From positions 62,001 through 126,000 of the forward strand of contig JAEWVC010000008.1 of NCBI GenBank assembly GCA_023459275.1: a stretch of DNA of 64,000 nucleotides, in the 5' to 3' direction. Both the position numbers and the translations under genes were made by a program. Below, piece after piece: positions 1 to 8,538 of this stretch; within the stretch, counting starts at the first letter, position 1, and every line of letters begins with the position of its first letter. The notes under the pieces were generated by a model that was given only the letters and a program-made list of their open reading frames with translations, did no database searches and was not told the DNA's origin. This stretch comes from Bacillota bacterium (GTDB taxonomy: Bacteria > Bacillota > Clostridia > Christensenellales > Aristaeellaceae).

Positions 1-440
1 TGCACTCCTGGTGGGAAATGCACAGCTATAATGCCGGATACTTTAATCGGCGCGCAGACCCCAATCTGTTTGAATATGGCGGCGGAAGGCCGGCGCTCCA
101 GGCGGCCGCAGACGCCTTGATGGGCTGCCCGCCAGACGTGTTCCCCTTTGGGGCCCAATACGCATGGACGGGCAGGGGCGCACAGACCCGCGTGTTCCGC
201 TTCCGGTTCGAGGACCCGCAGGTTCAGCATGCCCTTGCCCTGGCCTTGCCCGTTGCCGGCCTCCACCGCCGGATCGGCAAGCTGGAGATGACGGATTTTG
301 AGATTCTATCCGAAGACGGATGGGTGCAGCGCAGCGCCTTCGCCGACGGAACCGAAGTGACCGCCAATTTCGGCTATGTGCTCCGCAACGATGTGGAGGG
401 GATCGAACCCATCGGGGGGCATCAATGGCGGGTGAAATAA
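1..440 (+). CDS. C-terminal end of a large glycosidase-like protein (5' partial)
   Basis: The reading frame is open from base 3, so the gene starts before the window; only about 145 C-terminal residues are visible. They begin HSWWEMHSYNAGYFNRRADP and end with a beta-rich stretch containing ADGTEVTANFGY, a pattern I associate with the terminal beta domain of large carbohydrate-active proteins (GH101-related/DUF5696 type). That family link is a guess from memory. The stop lies 23 nt before the start of a GH39-like glycosidase, so the two are probably co-transcribed and act on the same glycan. No catalytic residue can be placed in this fragment. Confidence 0.6.
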   Translation, partial: HSWWEMHSYNAGYFNRRADPNLFEYGGGRPALQAAADALMGCPPDVFPFGAQYAWTGRGAQTRVFRFRFEDPQVQHALALALPVAGLHRRIGKLEMTDFEILSEDGWVQRSAFADGTEVTANFGYVLRNDVEGIEPIGGHQWRVK

Positions 441-463
441 GGCTGATAGGAAGGATGGTTGAT

Positions 464-1882
464 ATGGACTTTTCTTCGCTGAAAAGGACGGGTATTTTCG
501 TAAATGCCGCGGAGCATGCCAAAGACGCGGAGTTGTGGCGCCAAGGCATCGGGTTGGGCGGGGCGAGCCATGAGCCGCTGCCGCCCAAGGTGGTGAATGG
601 GCTGCGGCTGCTCAGGCCCCGGCTCATCCGTATCTTTTTGCAGGAATATTTCAATATTTACCCGGACCACGGCGTTTTTGACTGGAGCCGTCTGGACCCG
701 TACATGGAATCCCTGGCGCAGACGGGCGCAAAGGTTCTGGCTACCGTGAACATCAAGCCGCCGGTGCTCTTCCCGAATCTGGGACAGGAGCATTGGCAGC
801 CCAATGATGTTGGGGAGTATCAGGATGTGATCCGGGCGCTGGTGAAGCGGTATTCGCTGGATCGCAGAATCGTCACCCATTGGGAGCATCTGAACGAGCC
901 CAACCTGGGGGAGGATGGCGGCTGCCCCTTTCTGATCCCCGGCGCCCAGGAGAATTACGACTTCTACCGCATGCTCGCAAAGACTGTGCTGGAAGTGTTT
1001 CCTGAGGCTAAGGTGGGCGGCCCGGCCGTTTCCCACTACGATTGTCCCATGCTGGAGGAGTTTATACGCCTGTGCCATGAAAACGGCACACCGCTGCAGT
1101 TTGTGAGCTGGCATTCCTACAAGGATGATCCCGCCAGCCTTAGGGCTCAGACGGAGCATGTGCGGCATATGATCCGCAATATGGGCGCCAGCCAGCCGGA
1201 ACTGATGATCAATGAGATGAACAAGGGGTTTGATTACCAGGATGCCGGCCATCCATCCTATCACCTTGTCTCCGTGGAGGAGCAGGCCTACCAAGGCAAA
1301 CGGGCGGCGTTCCTGGCCTCTGCTGTCATGGAAATGACCGGCGCGGGGCTTGACTGGTCCCACTATTTTTCTGCCTGGGACTGCAGAATGCGGCCTTTAG
1401 AGTTTTCCCGCTTCTATTCTCCCCACGGCATCACCGAAGTGATGTACCGCCACTGGAACGAATCGCCGCACCGCTACGGCCTGTTTTCCGACAGCGGCAG
1501 AGTCAGGCCCCAGTATTTTGTCTATCGCCTGCTGGCGCAGATGGATGGCAGTATGCTGCACTGCAAGGCAGATTCCGGCATCGCCGCCATCGCCGCCGGA
1601 AGCGGGCGGCGCACAGCGGTGCTGATGAGCAATTATGCCCTGGACGCCTGCCCCGACCGCATTGCGCTTTTGCAGTTTGAGGGGCTTACTCCGGGCCTGA
1701 AAAAGCTGAACGTCTACCGCATCGATGATATGTGTCGCTGGGATGAGGAGACTCTCACCCTGCTGCCGGTGGAAACAAGGCGGGTGGATGTGCTGGAGCG
1801 GTTCGCCTGCCAGTGCCTTCTGCCCGCCAACAGCGTGGCATCAGTCATCTTGGAGGATGCGGAGGAAAGCATGTCATGCTGA
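464..1882 (+). CDS. GH39-like glycoside hydrolase (clan GH-A)
   Basis: A 472-residue (beta/alpha)8-barrel glycosidase. The acid/base is probably Glu145 in HWEHLNEPN and the nucleophile Glu251 in MINEMN, both on strand-end motifs typical of clan GH-A and close to beta-xylosidase family GH39. The C-terminal 120 residues are beta-rich, as in GH39. There is no signal peptide, so it should act in the cytoplasm on imported oligosaccharides. ATG 464 is preferred over the in-frame ATG 455 because AGGAAGG (448-454) lies 9 nt upstream of 464 but abuts 455. Its end overlaps the next gene by 7 nt, which suggests translational coupling. The substrate is unknown; xylosides or uronosides would fit the sugar-acid genes that follow. 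Confidence 0.85.
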   Translation: MDFSSLKRTGIFVNAAEHAKDAELWRQGIGLGGASHEPLPPKVVNGLRLLRPRLIRIFLQEYFNIYPDHGVFDWSRLDPYMESLAQTGAKVLATVNIKPPVLFPNLGQEHWQPNDVGEYQDVIRALVKRYSLDRRIVTHWEHLNEPNLGEDGGCPFLIPGAQENYDFYRMLAKTVLEVFPEAKVGGPAVSHYDCPMLEEFIRLCHENGTPLQFVSWHSYKDDPASLRAQTEHVRHMIRNMGASQPELMINEMNKGFDYQDAGHPSYHLVSVEEQAYQGKRAAFLASAVMEMTGAGLDWSHYFSAWDCRMRPLEFSRFYSPHGITEVMYRHWNESPHRYGLFSDSGRVRPQYFVYRLLAQMDGSMLHCKADSGIAAIAAGSGRRTAVLMSNYALDACPDRIALLQFEGLTPGLKKLNVYRIDDMCRWDEETLTLLPVETRRVDVLERFACQCLLPANSVASVILEDAEESMSC

Positions 1883-2730
1883 TCGACCTGCACACACATG
1901 TGATCGCGCCGGAGCACTTGGTCGGCACCAAATTCATGGAGGACTGTATCCGGGGCGGAGGCAGCTATGAGGGCATGATCTCCGGCAAGGAGCGCCACTG
2001 GGACCAGGAGATGGCCCAGGCGGACGCGGCCTGCGTGCTGGCCCTCGACGCCCCGGAAAGCGGTGTGGTGGTACCCAACGAATATGTGGCCGCCTACCAG
2101 CGGGAGCATCCGGACCGCATTGCCGGATTTGCGTCGGTTAATCCCAACCGGCCGGATGCGCCGGCGCTTTTGCGCCACGCCGTCCAAACGCTGGGCCTGA
2201 AGGGACTGAAACTGGCCCCGATCTATCAGCATTTTCACCCGCTGGATCAAAAGAAGGCTTATCCGGTCTACGAACTGGCGCAGCGCCTTCATATTCCAGT
2301 GCTGTGGCATATGGGTACCTCTTTTGTGGAAAAGGGGCCGCTGGAATATACGCGTCCCATCCACATTGACCGGGTGGCGCTGGATTTTCCGAACCTGAAG
2401 CAGGTGATTGCGCACCTGGGGCACCCCTGGGAAGCGGAAACCATCGTGCTGATCCGCAAGCAGCCCAACGTTTACGCAGATATATCTGCCCTGTACTACC
2501 GTCCGTGGCAGTTTTACAACGCCATGGTGCTGGCCATGGAATACAAGGTGACCCATAAGCTTTTCTTCGGCACGGACTTTCCGGTGACGACACCCCGGTC
2601 CACCCTGGAGGGCTTCCAGGCGGCGCGGCGCTTCGGCCAGGGTACGGGCCTGCCGGATCTGCCCCAGACCGTGTTTGACAGTATGGCGCGCAGAAACCCA
2701 TTGGAGATTCTGGGAATCAAGCTGGGCTGA
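1876..2730 (+). CDS. Amidohydrolase-2 family metal-dependent hydrolase (lactonase/decarboxylase type)
   Basis: A 284-residue TIM-barrel hydrolase of the amidohydrolase_2 family (ACMSD, fuconolactonase and related enzymes). The metal motif HxH appears as DLHTHV at residues 4-9; a later His in VLWHMG, HLGHP and the barrel-end Asp in FFGTDFP complete the usual ligand set. The start at 1876 overlaps the preceding stop and is preceded by GGAGGAAAG (1861-1869). With a dehydrogenase and a sugar-acid dehydratase downstream, a sugar-lactone hydrolase is the most economical role, but decarboxylase members share the same motifs. Confidence 0.82.
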   Translation: MLIDLHTHVIAPEHLVGTKFMEDCIRGGGSYEGMISGKERHWDQEMAQADAACVLALDAPESGVVVPNEYVAAYQREHPDRIAGFASVNPNRPDAPALLRHAVQTLGLKGLKLAPIYQHFHPLDQKKAYPVYELAQRLHIPVLWHMGTSFVEKGPLEYTRPIHIDRVALDFPNLKQVIAHLGHPWEAETIVLIRKQPNVYADISALYYRPWQFYNAMVLAMEYKVTHKLFFGTDFPVTTPRSTLEGFQAARRFGQGTGLPDLPQTVFDSMARRNPLEILGIKLG

Positions 2731-2744
2731 CAGGAGGGAATTGT

Positions 2745-3410
2745 ATGGAGTTTAAAAACGATAAAGCCATGTTCGACCTTATGGAGGAAACGCTCTACAG
2801 CGGCGTGGTGGCCGATATCCTGGATGAGCTGGGCTATCGCAACCAGGCCATGCGCCAGGACATCCGGCCTCTGGAGCGCAGGTTTGTCATCGCCGGCCGC
2901 GCCAAGACCATCCTGGCGGTGGATGTGTACGAGATCCCGGAGGACCCCTATAAACTGGAGATCGAATCCATCGATAGCCTGAAGGAAGGGGATGTGGTGG
3001 TGGCGTGCACCAACCGCTCCACCCGCAACGGCTATTGGGGGGAACTGCTTTCCACCGCCAGCATGATGCGGGGCGCCAGGGGAGCCATCATCGACGGCAT
3101 CTCCCGGGATACCAAAAAAATACTGGAATTGGGCTTTAAGGTGTTCACTGCCGGGTTCAAGCCCCTGGACAGCAAAGGCAGGGGCCTGGTGATCAGGTAT
3201 GACTGCCCGGTGGAGTGCGGCGATATTTTGGTGCATCCCGGCGATGTGATTTTCGCGGACTGTGACGGCGTGGTGGTGATTCCGAGGGAAATGGTTTTAC
3301 AGGTAGTCCCCCTGGCGCTGGAGAAGGCAAACCAGGAGAACAGCAGCCGGGAGGAATTAAAGCGTGGAGCGTATCTGCGGGATGTGTTCGACAAATACGG
3401 CGCGCTGTAA
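2745..3410 (+). CDS. RraA/HMG-aldolase family protein
   Basis: A 221-residue protein of the RraA fold (PF03737), a family that includes 4-hydroxy-4-methyl-2-oxoglutarate aldolase, oxaloacetate decarboxylase and the RNase E inhibitor RraA. Characteristic segments are SGVVADILDELG near the N-terminus, GELLSTASMMRGARGAIIDG in the middle and the PGDVIFADCDGVVVIP strand near residue 175. It sits 14 nt after the lactonase-like gene and 13 nt before an alcohol dehydrogenase. Aldol cleavage or decarboxylation of a 2-keto acid from the dehydratase of this operon is plausible; RNase regulation is less so in this context. Confidence 0.85.
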   Translation: MEFKNDKAMFDLMEETLYSGVVADILDELGYRNQAMRQDIRPLERRFVIAGRAKTILAVDVYEIPEDPYKLEIESIDSLKEGDVVVACTNRSTRNGYWGELLSTASMMRGARGAIIDGISRDTKKILELGFKVFTAGFKPLDSKGRGLVIRYDCPVECGDILVHPGDVIFADCDGVVVIPREMVLQVVPLALEKANQENSSREELKRGAYLRDVFDKYGAL

Positions 3411-3423
3411 GGAGGTTAGACCC

Positions 3424-4446
3424 ATGCGGATGAAAGCGGCGGTCATGGAAGGGATTGACAAGCTTGCGCTGCGGGAAATTGATGTGCCCGAGATCGGGGA
3501 CGAGTATGTGCTGGTCAGGACGAAGGCCTGCTCCATCTGCGGTTCAGATATTGAAGAACTCCGCACCGGGGCGTTCGCCGCGTTCTTCCCCATTGCCCTG
3601 GGCCATGAGGTATCCGGCGTGGTGCATGCCGTAGGCAGGGCCGTAAAGCGGCTAAAGCCCGGCGACCGCGTGGCGCTGGAACCCAATATGCCCTGCCGCA
3701 GGTGCGAACTGTGCCGACAGGGGTTGTATCACCTGTGCCCGGACACCGACCACATCGGCTGCCACAGCCACGGCGGGTTCGCAGAATTCGTGGGCATTCA
3801 TGAGCTGAACTGCTGTGTTCTCCCGGAGGAAGTCGACTTTGTACGGGCGTCGCTGATGGAGCCCATCGGCGTCTGTTTGGAGGGCATCCGCCGGTCCCGC
3901 CTGTCCATTGGCGAGGATGTGCTGATCATCGGCAACGGCCCCTTCGGCCAGCTATATATACAGCTGGCTTTGCTTGCAGGCGCCGGCGAGGTGATCGTAG
4001 CCGGCCGGAACGGCCACCGGAACAGCCTGTCCGCCGGGATAGGGGCCACTGTCGTTGATACCCGCCAGGAGGATCTTGCAAGCCGTGTCCATCAAATCAC
4101 CCATGGCCGGGGCGTGGATGTGGTCATCGATGCCGCAGGCACCAAAGAGGCTTTGCCCCTGGCCGCAACGGCCTGCAAACCCAGGGGAAGGATCGTGCTG
4201 TTCAGCCATACCAATGTACCGGTCACCATTCATATCCCCGATATCCAACTCAAGGAGCTGGACGTGCTGGGTTCTGTGAACAATCCCCATACCTTCCCGG
4301 TGGTGGCGGAGCTTTTGCGCAAAAAGCGCATCGATCTTGGCCCGATCATCACCCATACGCTGCCACTTGAGGATATCCACCGGGGGTTCGAGATGGTGGA
4401 AAAACGGCTGGACAACTGCATGAAGGCCGTCGTGGTCTTTGCGTGA
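3424..4446 (+). CDS. Zinc-dependent medium-chain alcohol/polyol dehydrogenase
   Basis: A 340-residue MDR dehydrogenase related to sorbitol and threonine dehydrogenases. Visible features are the catalytic zinc ligands Cys39 (SICGSD) and His61-Glu62 (GHEVSG), four structural-zinc cysteines at about 91, 94, 97 and 105, and a Rossmann motif GNGPFG near residue 175 for NAD(P). GGAGG (3411-3415) sits 8 nt before ATG 3424, which settles the start. It overlaps no neighbour but lies in the same tight operon. It could oxidise a sugar to its lactone or act on the keto-acid product. Confidence 0.9.
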   Translation: MRMKAAVMEGIDKLALREIDVPEIGDEYVLVRTKACSICGSDIEELRTGAFAAFFPIALGHEVSGVVHAVGRAVKRLKPGDRVALEPNMPCRRCELCRQGLYHLCPDTDHIGCHSHGGFAEFVGIHELNCCVLPEEVDFVRASLMEPIGVCLEGIRRSRLSIGEDVLIIGNGPFGQLYIQLALLAGAGEVIVAGRNGHRNSLSAGIGATVVDTRQEDLASRVHQITHGRGVDVVIDAAGTKEALPLAATACKPRGRIVLFSHTNVPVTIHIPDIQLKELDVLGSVNNPHTFPVVAELLRKKRIDLGPIITHTLPLEDIHRGFEMVEKRLDNCMKAVVVFA

Positions 4447-4459
4447 GGAGAAAAGGGCA

Positions 4460-5098
4460 ATGAAGGAACTGATTATTCTGGGCGGGTATGTCCACTCCAC
4501 GGAAATGGCGGAGATCATTGAAAGAGCCAATGCCGTATCGCCCCAGTGGGATTTACGGGGTTACATTACCCCGGACGGCTTGGGAACCGGCGATATCCGC
4601 AACGGTTATCCGGTGCTGGGTGGGCCGGAAATCCTGGACAAATTTCCCAATGCCTGGTTCGTGCCGGAGGAGGAATGGCCCATATCCCATCCAATCCCCT
4701 GGGACAGGGTTGTGTCCATTGCCGATCCCACGGCATTTATCTCGCGCACCGCCAGGATCGGCCGGGGCTGCGTGATCTATCCCCGGTGCTTTGTGGGGGC
4801 AAACGCAGTGCTTCATAACCGGGTGTTCATGCTTTCGGGGGGCGTGGTGAACCACGATAATGTTATCGGCGACAACGCGGTGCTCACCACCAGCGTCACC
4901 CTGGCCGGGCAGGTGCAGGTAGGAAAAAACTGCTACCTGGGCCAAAGCTGCACGGTACGCCAGTTCATACGTATCGGAGAAGGCAGCACGGTAGGCATGG
5001 GCTCGGTTGTGATCAGGGACATCCCATCCAATTCTGTGGTGGGCGGCAATCCAGCCAGGCCCATCGTGTGCAGAACAAAGCCCGGGAGGCCCATATGA
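4460..5098 (+). CDS. NeuD-like sugar O-acyltransferase (left-handed beta-helix)
   Basis: A 212-residue protein with an N-terminal nucleotide-binding-like segment (MKELIILGGYVHSTEMAEII) and C-terminal hexapeptide repeats forming a left-handed beta-helix (about residues 90-200), ending in the typical SVVGGNPARPI. This is the layout of NeuD/PglD sialic-acid and sugar acetyltransferases. GAGGAGAAAAGGG precedes ATG 4460. Such an enzyme is usually biosynthetic, so its place inside a catabolic operon is odd; it may acetylate an intermediate for detoxification. The stop overlaps the next start as ATGA. Confidence 0.83.
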   Translation: MKELIILGGYVHSTEMAEIIERANAVSPQWDLRGYITPDGLGTGDIRNGYPVLGGPEILDKFPNAWFVPEEEWPISHPIPWDRVVSIADPTAFISRTARIGRGCVIYPRCFVGANAVLHNRVFMLSGGVVNHDNVIGDNAVLTTSVTLAGQVQVGKNCYLGQSCTVRQFIRIGEGSTVGMGSVVIRDIPSNSVVGGNPARPIVCRTKPGRPI

Positions 5099-6237
5099 AG
5101 ATCACCGATATTGAAACCATCATCCTCATGAGCCCCTTTGCCTATGGCATGGACAGCGGCGCGGAGGAGTCCCATGGGCCAAGGTATTCCTGTATCCTGA
5201 AGGTGCATACCGACGCGGGCATCTCAGGCCTGGCCGATATAGACAGCCATCCCCATGTCATGGCCGCGCTGATGGACGCGCCGGTGCTTATCGACTTTCT
5301 CTCCCGGGGCCTCCGCGATATCCTAATCGGGGAAAATCCGCTGGAAACCGACCGCCTGTGGTGGAAAATGTACAATTCCGGCTTTTACCACGGCCGGCGC
5401 GGCGCATTGATCCACCTCCTCAGCGGGCTGGATATCGCCCTATGGGACATCAAGGGCAAAGCTATGGGCGTACCGGTCTGCGTGGCGCTGGGCGCCCGCA
5501 ACCGTGAACGGGTCACGGCCTATGCCAGCACGCTGGTGCGCGGCACCCCCGGTCAGATGAAGCAGGCAGTAGTCAAGTATCGTGAGCTGGGCTACAGGGC
5601 GGTCAAGTTCGGCTGGGGCACCTTTACGGCTGACCCGGCAAAAGGCGTGGCGCTGTTTCGGGCAGCCCGACAGGAGGCCGGAGATGATATGGTGCTCATG
5701 TGCGACGGCTACATCACCAAAAACGATGTCAAATTTGCCGCCAAGATTATCCGTCACCTGGAGGAACTGAACATTTTCTGGGTAGAAGAGCCCCTGCCTT
5801 CGGATAACCTGGCGGGTTTCAAAGCCTTGGGGGCGCAGGTGGGCGCCCGCATTGCCACCGGGGAACAGCTGGGCACGCGGTATGAATACGATCAGCTGCT
5901 CCGGGATGCGTCCCCCGATATCGTTCAGTTCGATATTTCCCGCTGCGGCGGTCTGAGCGAGGCCAGGCAGATTGTTCACATGGCCGAAATGGCCGGCAAA
6001 GCATTCTGCCCCCACGCCTGGACCAGCGATATTCTTACTGCCGCGTCGCTGCACCTGAATGCCTGGGCTCAGGACTGTCTTTTTCAGGAGTTTTGCGTCA
6101 ACGATTCGCCCATCTGCCGGGACCTGTGCCTTTCACCCATGGCATTGAGCTCCGATGGTACACTGGATGTGCCCGCGGGGCCGGGCCTGGGGGTGGAATT
6201 AAATGAAAGCGTAATTGCAAAGTACCGGATCAACTGA
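5095..6237 (+). CDS. Mandelate racemase/muconate lactonizing enzyme family sugar-acid dehydratase
   Basis: A 380-residue enolase-superfamily enzyme. The metal ligands are Asp204 (LMCDG), Glu231 (WVEEP) and Glu257 (ATGEQ). An Asp280-His307 dyad (QFDISRCGG and FCPHAWTSDI) provides one catalytic arm; Lys171 stands in KFGW, so the second Lys of the usual KxK motif is Gly. These features fit acid-sugar dehydratases that make 2-keto-3-deoxy acids. Start ATG 5095 overlaps the upstream stop (ATGA) with GGGAGG just before it. It is the last gene of the first operon. Substrate cannot be told from sequence. Confidence 0.88.
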   Translation: MKITDIETIILMSPFAYGMDSGAEESHGPRYSCILKVHTDAGISGLADIDSHPHVMAALMDAPVLIDFLSRGLRDILIGENPLETDRLWWKMYNSGFYHGRRGALIHLLSGLDIALWDIKGKAMGVPVCVALGARNRERVTAYASTLVRGTPGQMKQAVVKYRELGYRAVKFGWGTFTADPAKGVALFRAARQEAGDDMVLMCDGYITKNDVKFAAKIIRHLEELNIFWVEEPLPSDNLAGFKALGAQVGARIATGEQLGTRYEYDQLLRDASPDIVQFDISRCGGLSEARQIVHMAEMAGKAFCPHAWTSDILTAASLHLNAWAQDCLFQEFCVNDSPICRDLCLSPMALSSDGTLDVPAGPGLGVELNESVIAKYRIN

Positions 6238-6827
6238 AAGGAAGACCTTTCTCTATCAATTGTGCGTTCCAAAATTCCTACCGGGCTGCAGTTTCCTTTC
6301 TTTAAATAAATGCTGCAACCACCGGTCACATGGAACACATGTATCGAGTCGATTATTACATAGAAGACTCATCCAAATAAGGGATTGCCATGCCCACCAG
6401 CATAATACGAAAGTGTTCGCCCAAAAGCAGCGGAACAAGATTTCTGATGTCGGCATTGGAAAATTATCTTTTGCTTGCGCAATTTGCGTTTTTGGTTCAA
6501 ATTTTCCTGCCCGAAATGACAGGGTACATTCAGCTCTTTCGTGCGGCTTATACGAAAATCTATTAGACCAGATCGGTTTCTATCCGCTGAAAAGTGCTTT
6601 TTGCGACTGCTTCTTTTCCGTATTCAGTATAGGGAAGGAGGCGTGCTATGCCTCAGACCGCTGCCAAACCCTGTCAGCGGTTAATTTATTGGGACAGAGC
6701 GGGGAAGACCAAAAGGGAAAGGGGGCCTAGGTATCGAAATATACTAAGGAACGAATGGGAAAAGCGAGGCATGGAGCATGCTGCGGGAGAAGAAGGGCAA
6801 GCAGGAGCAGATGGAAATCGGAGACCA
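6238..6827. other. Gene-poor, lower-GC spacer before the insertion sequence
   Basis: About 590 bases with no open frame that resembles a protein. A short GAAAGG/CCTTTC hairpin at 6236-6251 follows the upstream operon but has no U-tract. Base composition is clearly more A/T-rich than the flanking operons, consistent with decayed or transferred DNA. A purine-rich AGGAAAGG-like patch near 6630-6640 is not followed by a convincing gene. Confidence 0.5.
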
Positions 6828-8104
6828 TCCCGAACTTTGTGTAAACCTCGAAGCTGTGATAGGATAGAAACAGCATGGAGGTTTCATTTATGGCGAAGAG
6901 CAGGATTACCCCGGAGCAGAAAGCGCGCAGGGCCCAACTGGGCCAACTCATGGAAGGCGCGGGCATAAAATCCATGGAGGATATCCAAGAGCTATTCAAG
7001 GATATGATCGCGACCTTTGTGAACCAGGGCCTTGAGGGGGAAATGGATGAGGAACTGGGCTACAGCAAGTATGATTTTCGCAACAAGGACACCGACAACA
7101 GCCGTAACGGGCATAGCGAGAAAACGCTGAAAACCAGCTATGGCGATGTGGATATTCAGGTGCCCAGAGACCGCAAAGGCGAGTTCGAACCGGGCCTGGT
7201 CAAGAAGCAACAGACGACTCTGACCGGCGACATCGAGGAGAAAATCCTATCGATGTATGCCAAAGGGATGACCACGGGCGATATCGAGGGCCATATCAAG
7301 GAAATCTACGGGCTGGACGTGTCGGATAGCGCCATCAGCCGGATCACCGATAAAATCCTCCCGGTGGTGAAGGAATGGCAGGCCCGCCCGCTGCAGGAAC
7401 TCTATGCCGTGGTATATATGGACGCGATCCATTTCCATGTACGGGCAGAAGGGCAGATCGTCAAGAAAGCCGTCTATGTCGTTATTGGACTGGACATGGA
7501 AGGGCAGCGGGATGTTCTGGGGATGTACATCGGGGAAAACGAAAGCGCGAAGTTTTGGCTGACGGTGCTCAACAATCTGAAAAACCGTGGTATTGCGGAT
7601 ATGCTCATTGTCAGCGTAGACGGCCTGACGGGTTTTCCCGACGCGATTGAGGCGGTATATCCCAAGGCGGAGATTCAAAAGTGCGTGATTCACCAAATCC
7701 GCAACACGACACGGTTTGTGTCCTACAAGGATATCAAGCCGCTGATGGCCGACCTCAAGCGCGTGTACGCCGCCGTGGACGAGTCCGCCGCGCTGGCTGA
7801 ATTGGATCGGTTTGAGGAGCTCTGGGGCAAGAAATACCCCAAGACTGTGCAGTCCTGGCGGACAAACTGGGCGGGCCTCAGCACCTATTTCAAGTATCCG
7901 GGCGAGGTGCGCAAAATCATCTATACCACCAACGCCATTGAGGGATTCAACCGCCAACTTCGCAAGATGGGCCTCACATCCGCCCTTGACAGACCGTCTG
8001 GATTTTGCTGTCGTTACAGCCAAGGCAGAGAAGCAGAACCCTGCTTTCCTGCCAACTTCAATCTTGTCGTTCTACGCAGTTTAAGTTTTACACAAAATTC
8101 GGGA
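6828..8104 (+). mobile_element. IS256-family insertion sequence
   Basis: An insertion element of about 1.28 kb bounded by imperfect terminal inverted repeats: TCCCGAACTTTGTGTAAAC at 6828-6846 and, on the opposite strand, TCCCGAATTTTGTGTAAAAC at 8104-8085. It contains one transposase gene. I see no direct target duplication: the bases beside the ends, GGAGACCA and TAGGCCCG, do not match. Loss of the duplication and an abnormal 3' end of the transposase suggest rearrangement after insertion. Confidence 0.8.
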
Positions 8105-8107
8105 TAG
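6890..8107 (+). CDS. IS256-family (Mutator-type) transposase with an abnormal C-terminus
   Basis: A 405-residue DDE transposase. The catalytic triad is Asp178 (VVYMDAIHFH), Asp244 (VSVDGLTGFPDAI) and Glu351 (TTNAIEGFNRQLRK). GGAGG (6877-6881) lies 8 nt before ATG 6890. Up to about residue 360 it is a normal family member; after RQLRK the usual tail of about 50 residues (alpha-helical, ending near an ...LATMD...W... segment in relatives) is replaced by a stretch rich in Ser, Arg and Phe with no resemblance. The frame runs through the right inverted repeat and stops in flanking DNA, so the protein is probably inactive. Confidence 0.85.
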   Translation: MAKSRITPEQKARRAQLGQLMEGAGIKSMEDIQELFKDMIATFVNQGLEGEMDEELGYSKYDFRNKDTDNSRNGHSEKTLKTSYGDVDIQVPRDRKGEFEPGLVKKQQTTLTGDIEEKILSMYAKGMTTGDIEGHIKEIYGLDVSDSAISRITDKILPVVKEWQARPLQELYAVVYMDAIHFHVRAEGQIVKKAVYVVIGLDMEGQRDVLGMYIGENESAKFWLTVLNNLKNRGIADMLIVSVDGLTGFPDAIEAVYPKAEIQKCVIHQIRNTTRFVSYKDIKPLMADLKRVYAAVDESAALAELDRFEELWGKKYPKTVQSWRTNWAGLSTYFKYPGEVRKIIYTTNAIEGFNRQLRKMGLTSALDRPSGFCCRYSQGREAEPCFPANFNLVVLRSLSFTQNSG

Positions 8108-8360
8108 GCCCGATTTAGTACAGTCATTGTGGCACGCAAAGATATATTCAATGTCGTTCATCCCTTTGACATCGGCTGACATTCTTCTCAAAAGCTTACA
8201 CCTAAATAGCACTGGTTTTTGCAACATATCACTGCTTTTTCCGTCCAGAATTTCCCTGACCTATGACCCCAGACCAGTGCTACCAACGTACCTTTTCACA
8301 CCAAATCGCCCATGAGAGCCGATTTCACCCCTCCGAACCCCCAAAAGCCCACTTTGCCCG
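8108..8360. other. Non-coding spacer between the IS and the tRNA promoter
   Basis: No protein-like frame is visible. It contains a 10-bp inverted repeat, TAGCACTGGT at 8207-8216 and ACCAGTGCTA at 8273-8282, separated by 56 bases; its role is unknown and it may be the ends of a very small remnant element. Confidence 0.4.
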
Positions 8361-8389
8361 TTGACTAGGCTCAAAAAGCCTGTTATAAT
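8361..8389 (+). promoter_or_regulatory. Strong sigma-70-type promoter of the tRNA-Ser pair
   Basis: TTGACT at 8361-8366 and TATAAT at 8384-8389 are separated by exactly 17 bp. The predicted start near 8396 lies about 17 nt before the first tRNA, the arrangement expected for a stable-RNA promoter. Confidence 0.85.
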
Positions 8390-8412
8390 AACCTTCGCTG
8401 GTTCTTGCGCAT

Positions 8413-8501
8413 GGAGAGATGGCCGAGCGGTTGATGGCGCTGGTCTTGAAAACCAGTGATGCTGAGAGGCACCGGGGGTTCGAATCCCTCTCTCTCCGCC
8501 A
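8413..8501 (+). tRNA. tRNA-Ser (anticodon TGA)
   Basis: An 89-nt class II tRNA. Acceptor stem GGAGAGA (8413-8419) pairs with TCTCTCC (8491-8497), followed by the discriminator G and an encoded CCA. The anticodon arm CTGGT-CTTGAAA-ACCAG gives anticodon TGA, reading UCA/UCN serine codons. A long variable arm and the GGTTCGAATCC T-arm are present. Confidence 0.97.
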
Positions 8502-8538
8502 TTTTTTCAGCGGAATAGCTTATATGGTTTGGCTGTAT

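Noticed and set aside
6215..6730. Open frame of 171 codons after the first operon
   Set aside because: It overlaps the end of the dehydratase gene, is rich in Cys, His and Ser without any pattern, and has no ribosome site.
6648..6968. Open frame in front of the transposase with a good upstream GGAAGGAGG
   Set aside because: The encoded protein shows no recognisable motif, crosses the IS left end and overlaps the transposase; the purine-rich site is probably chance.
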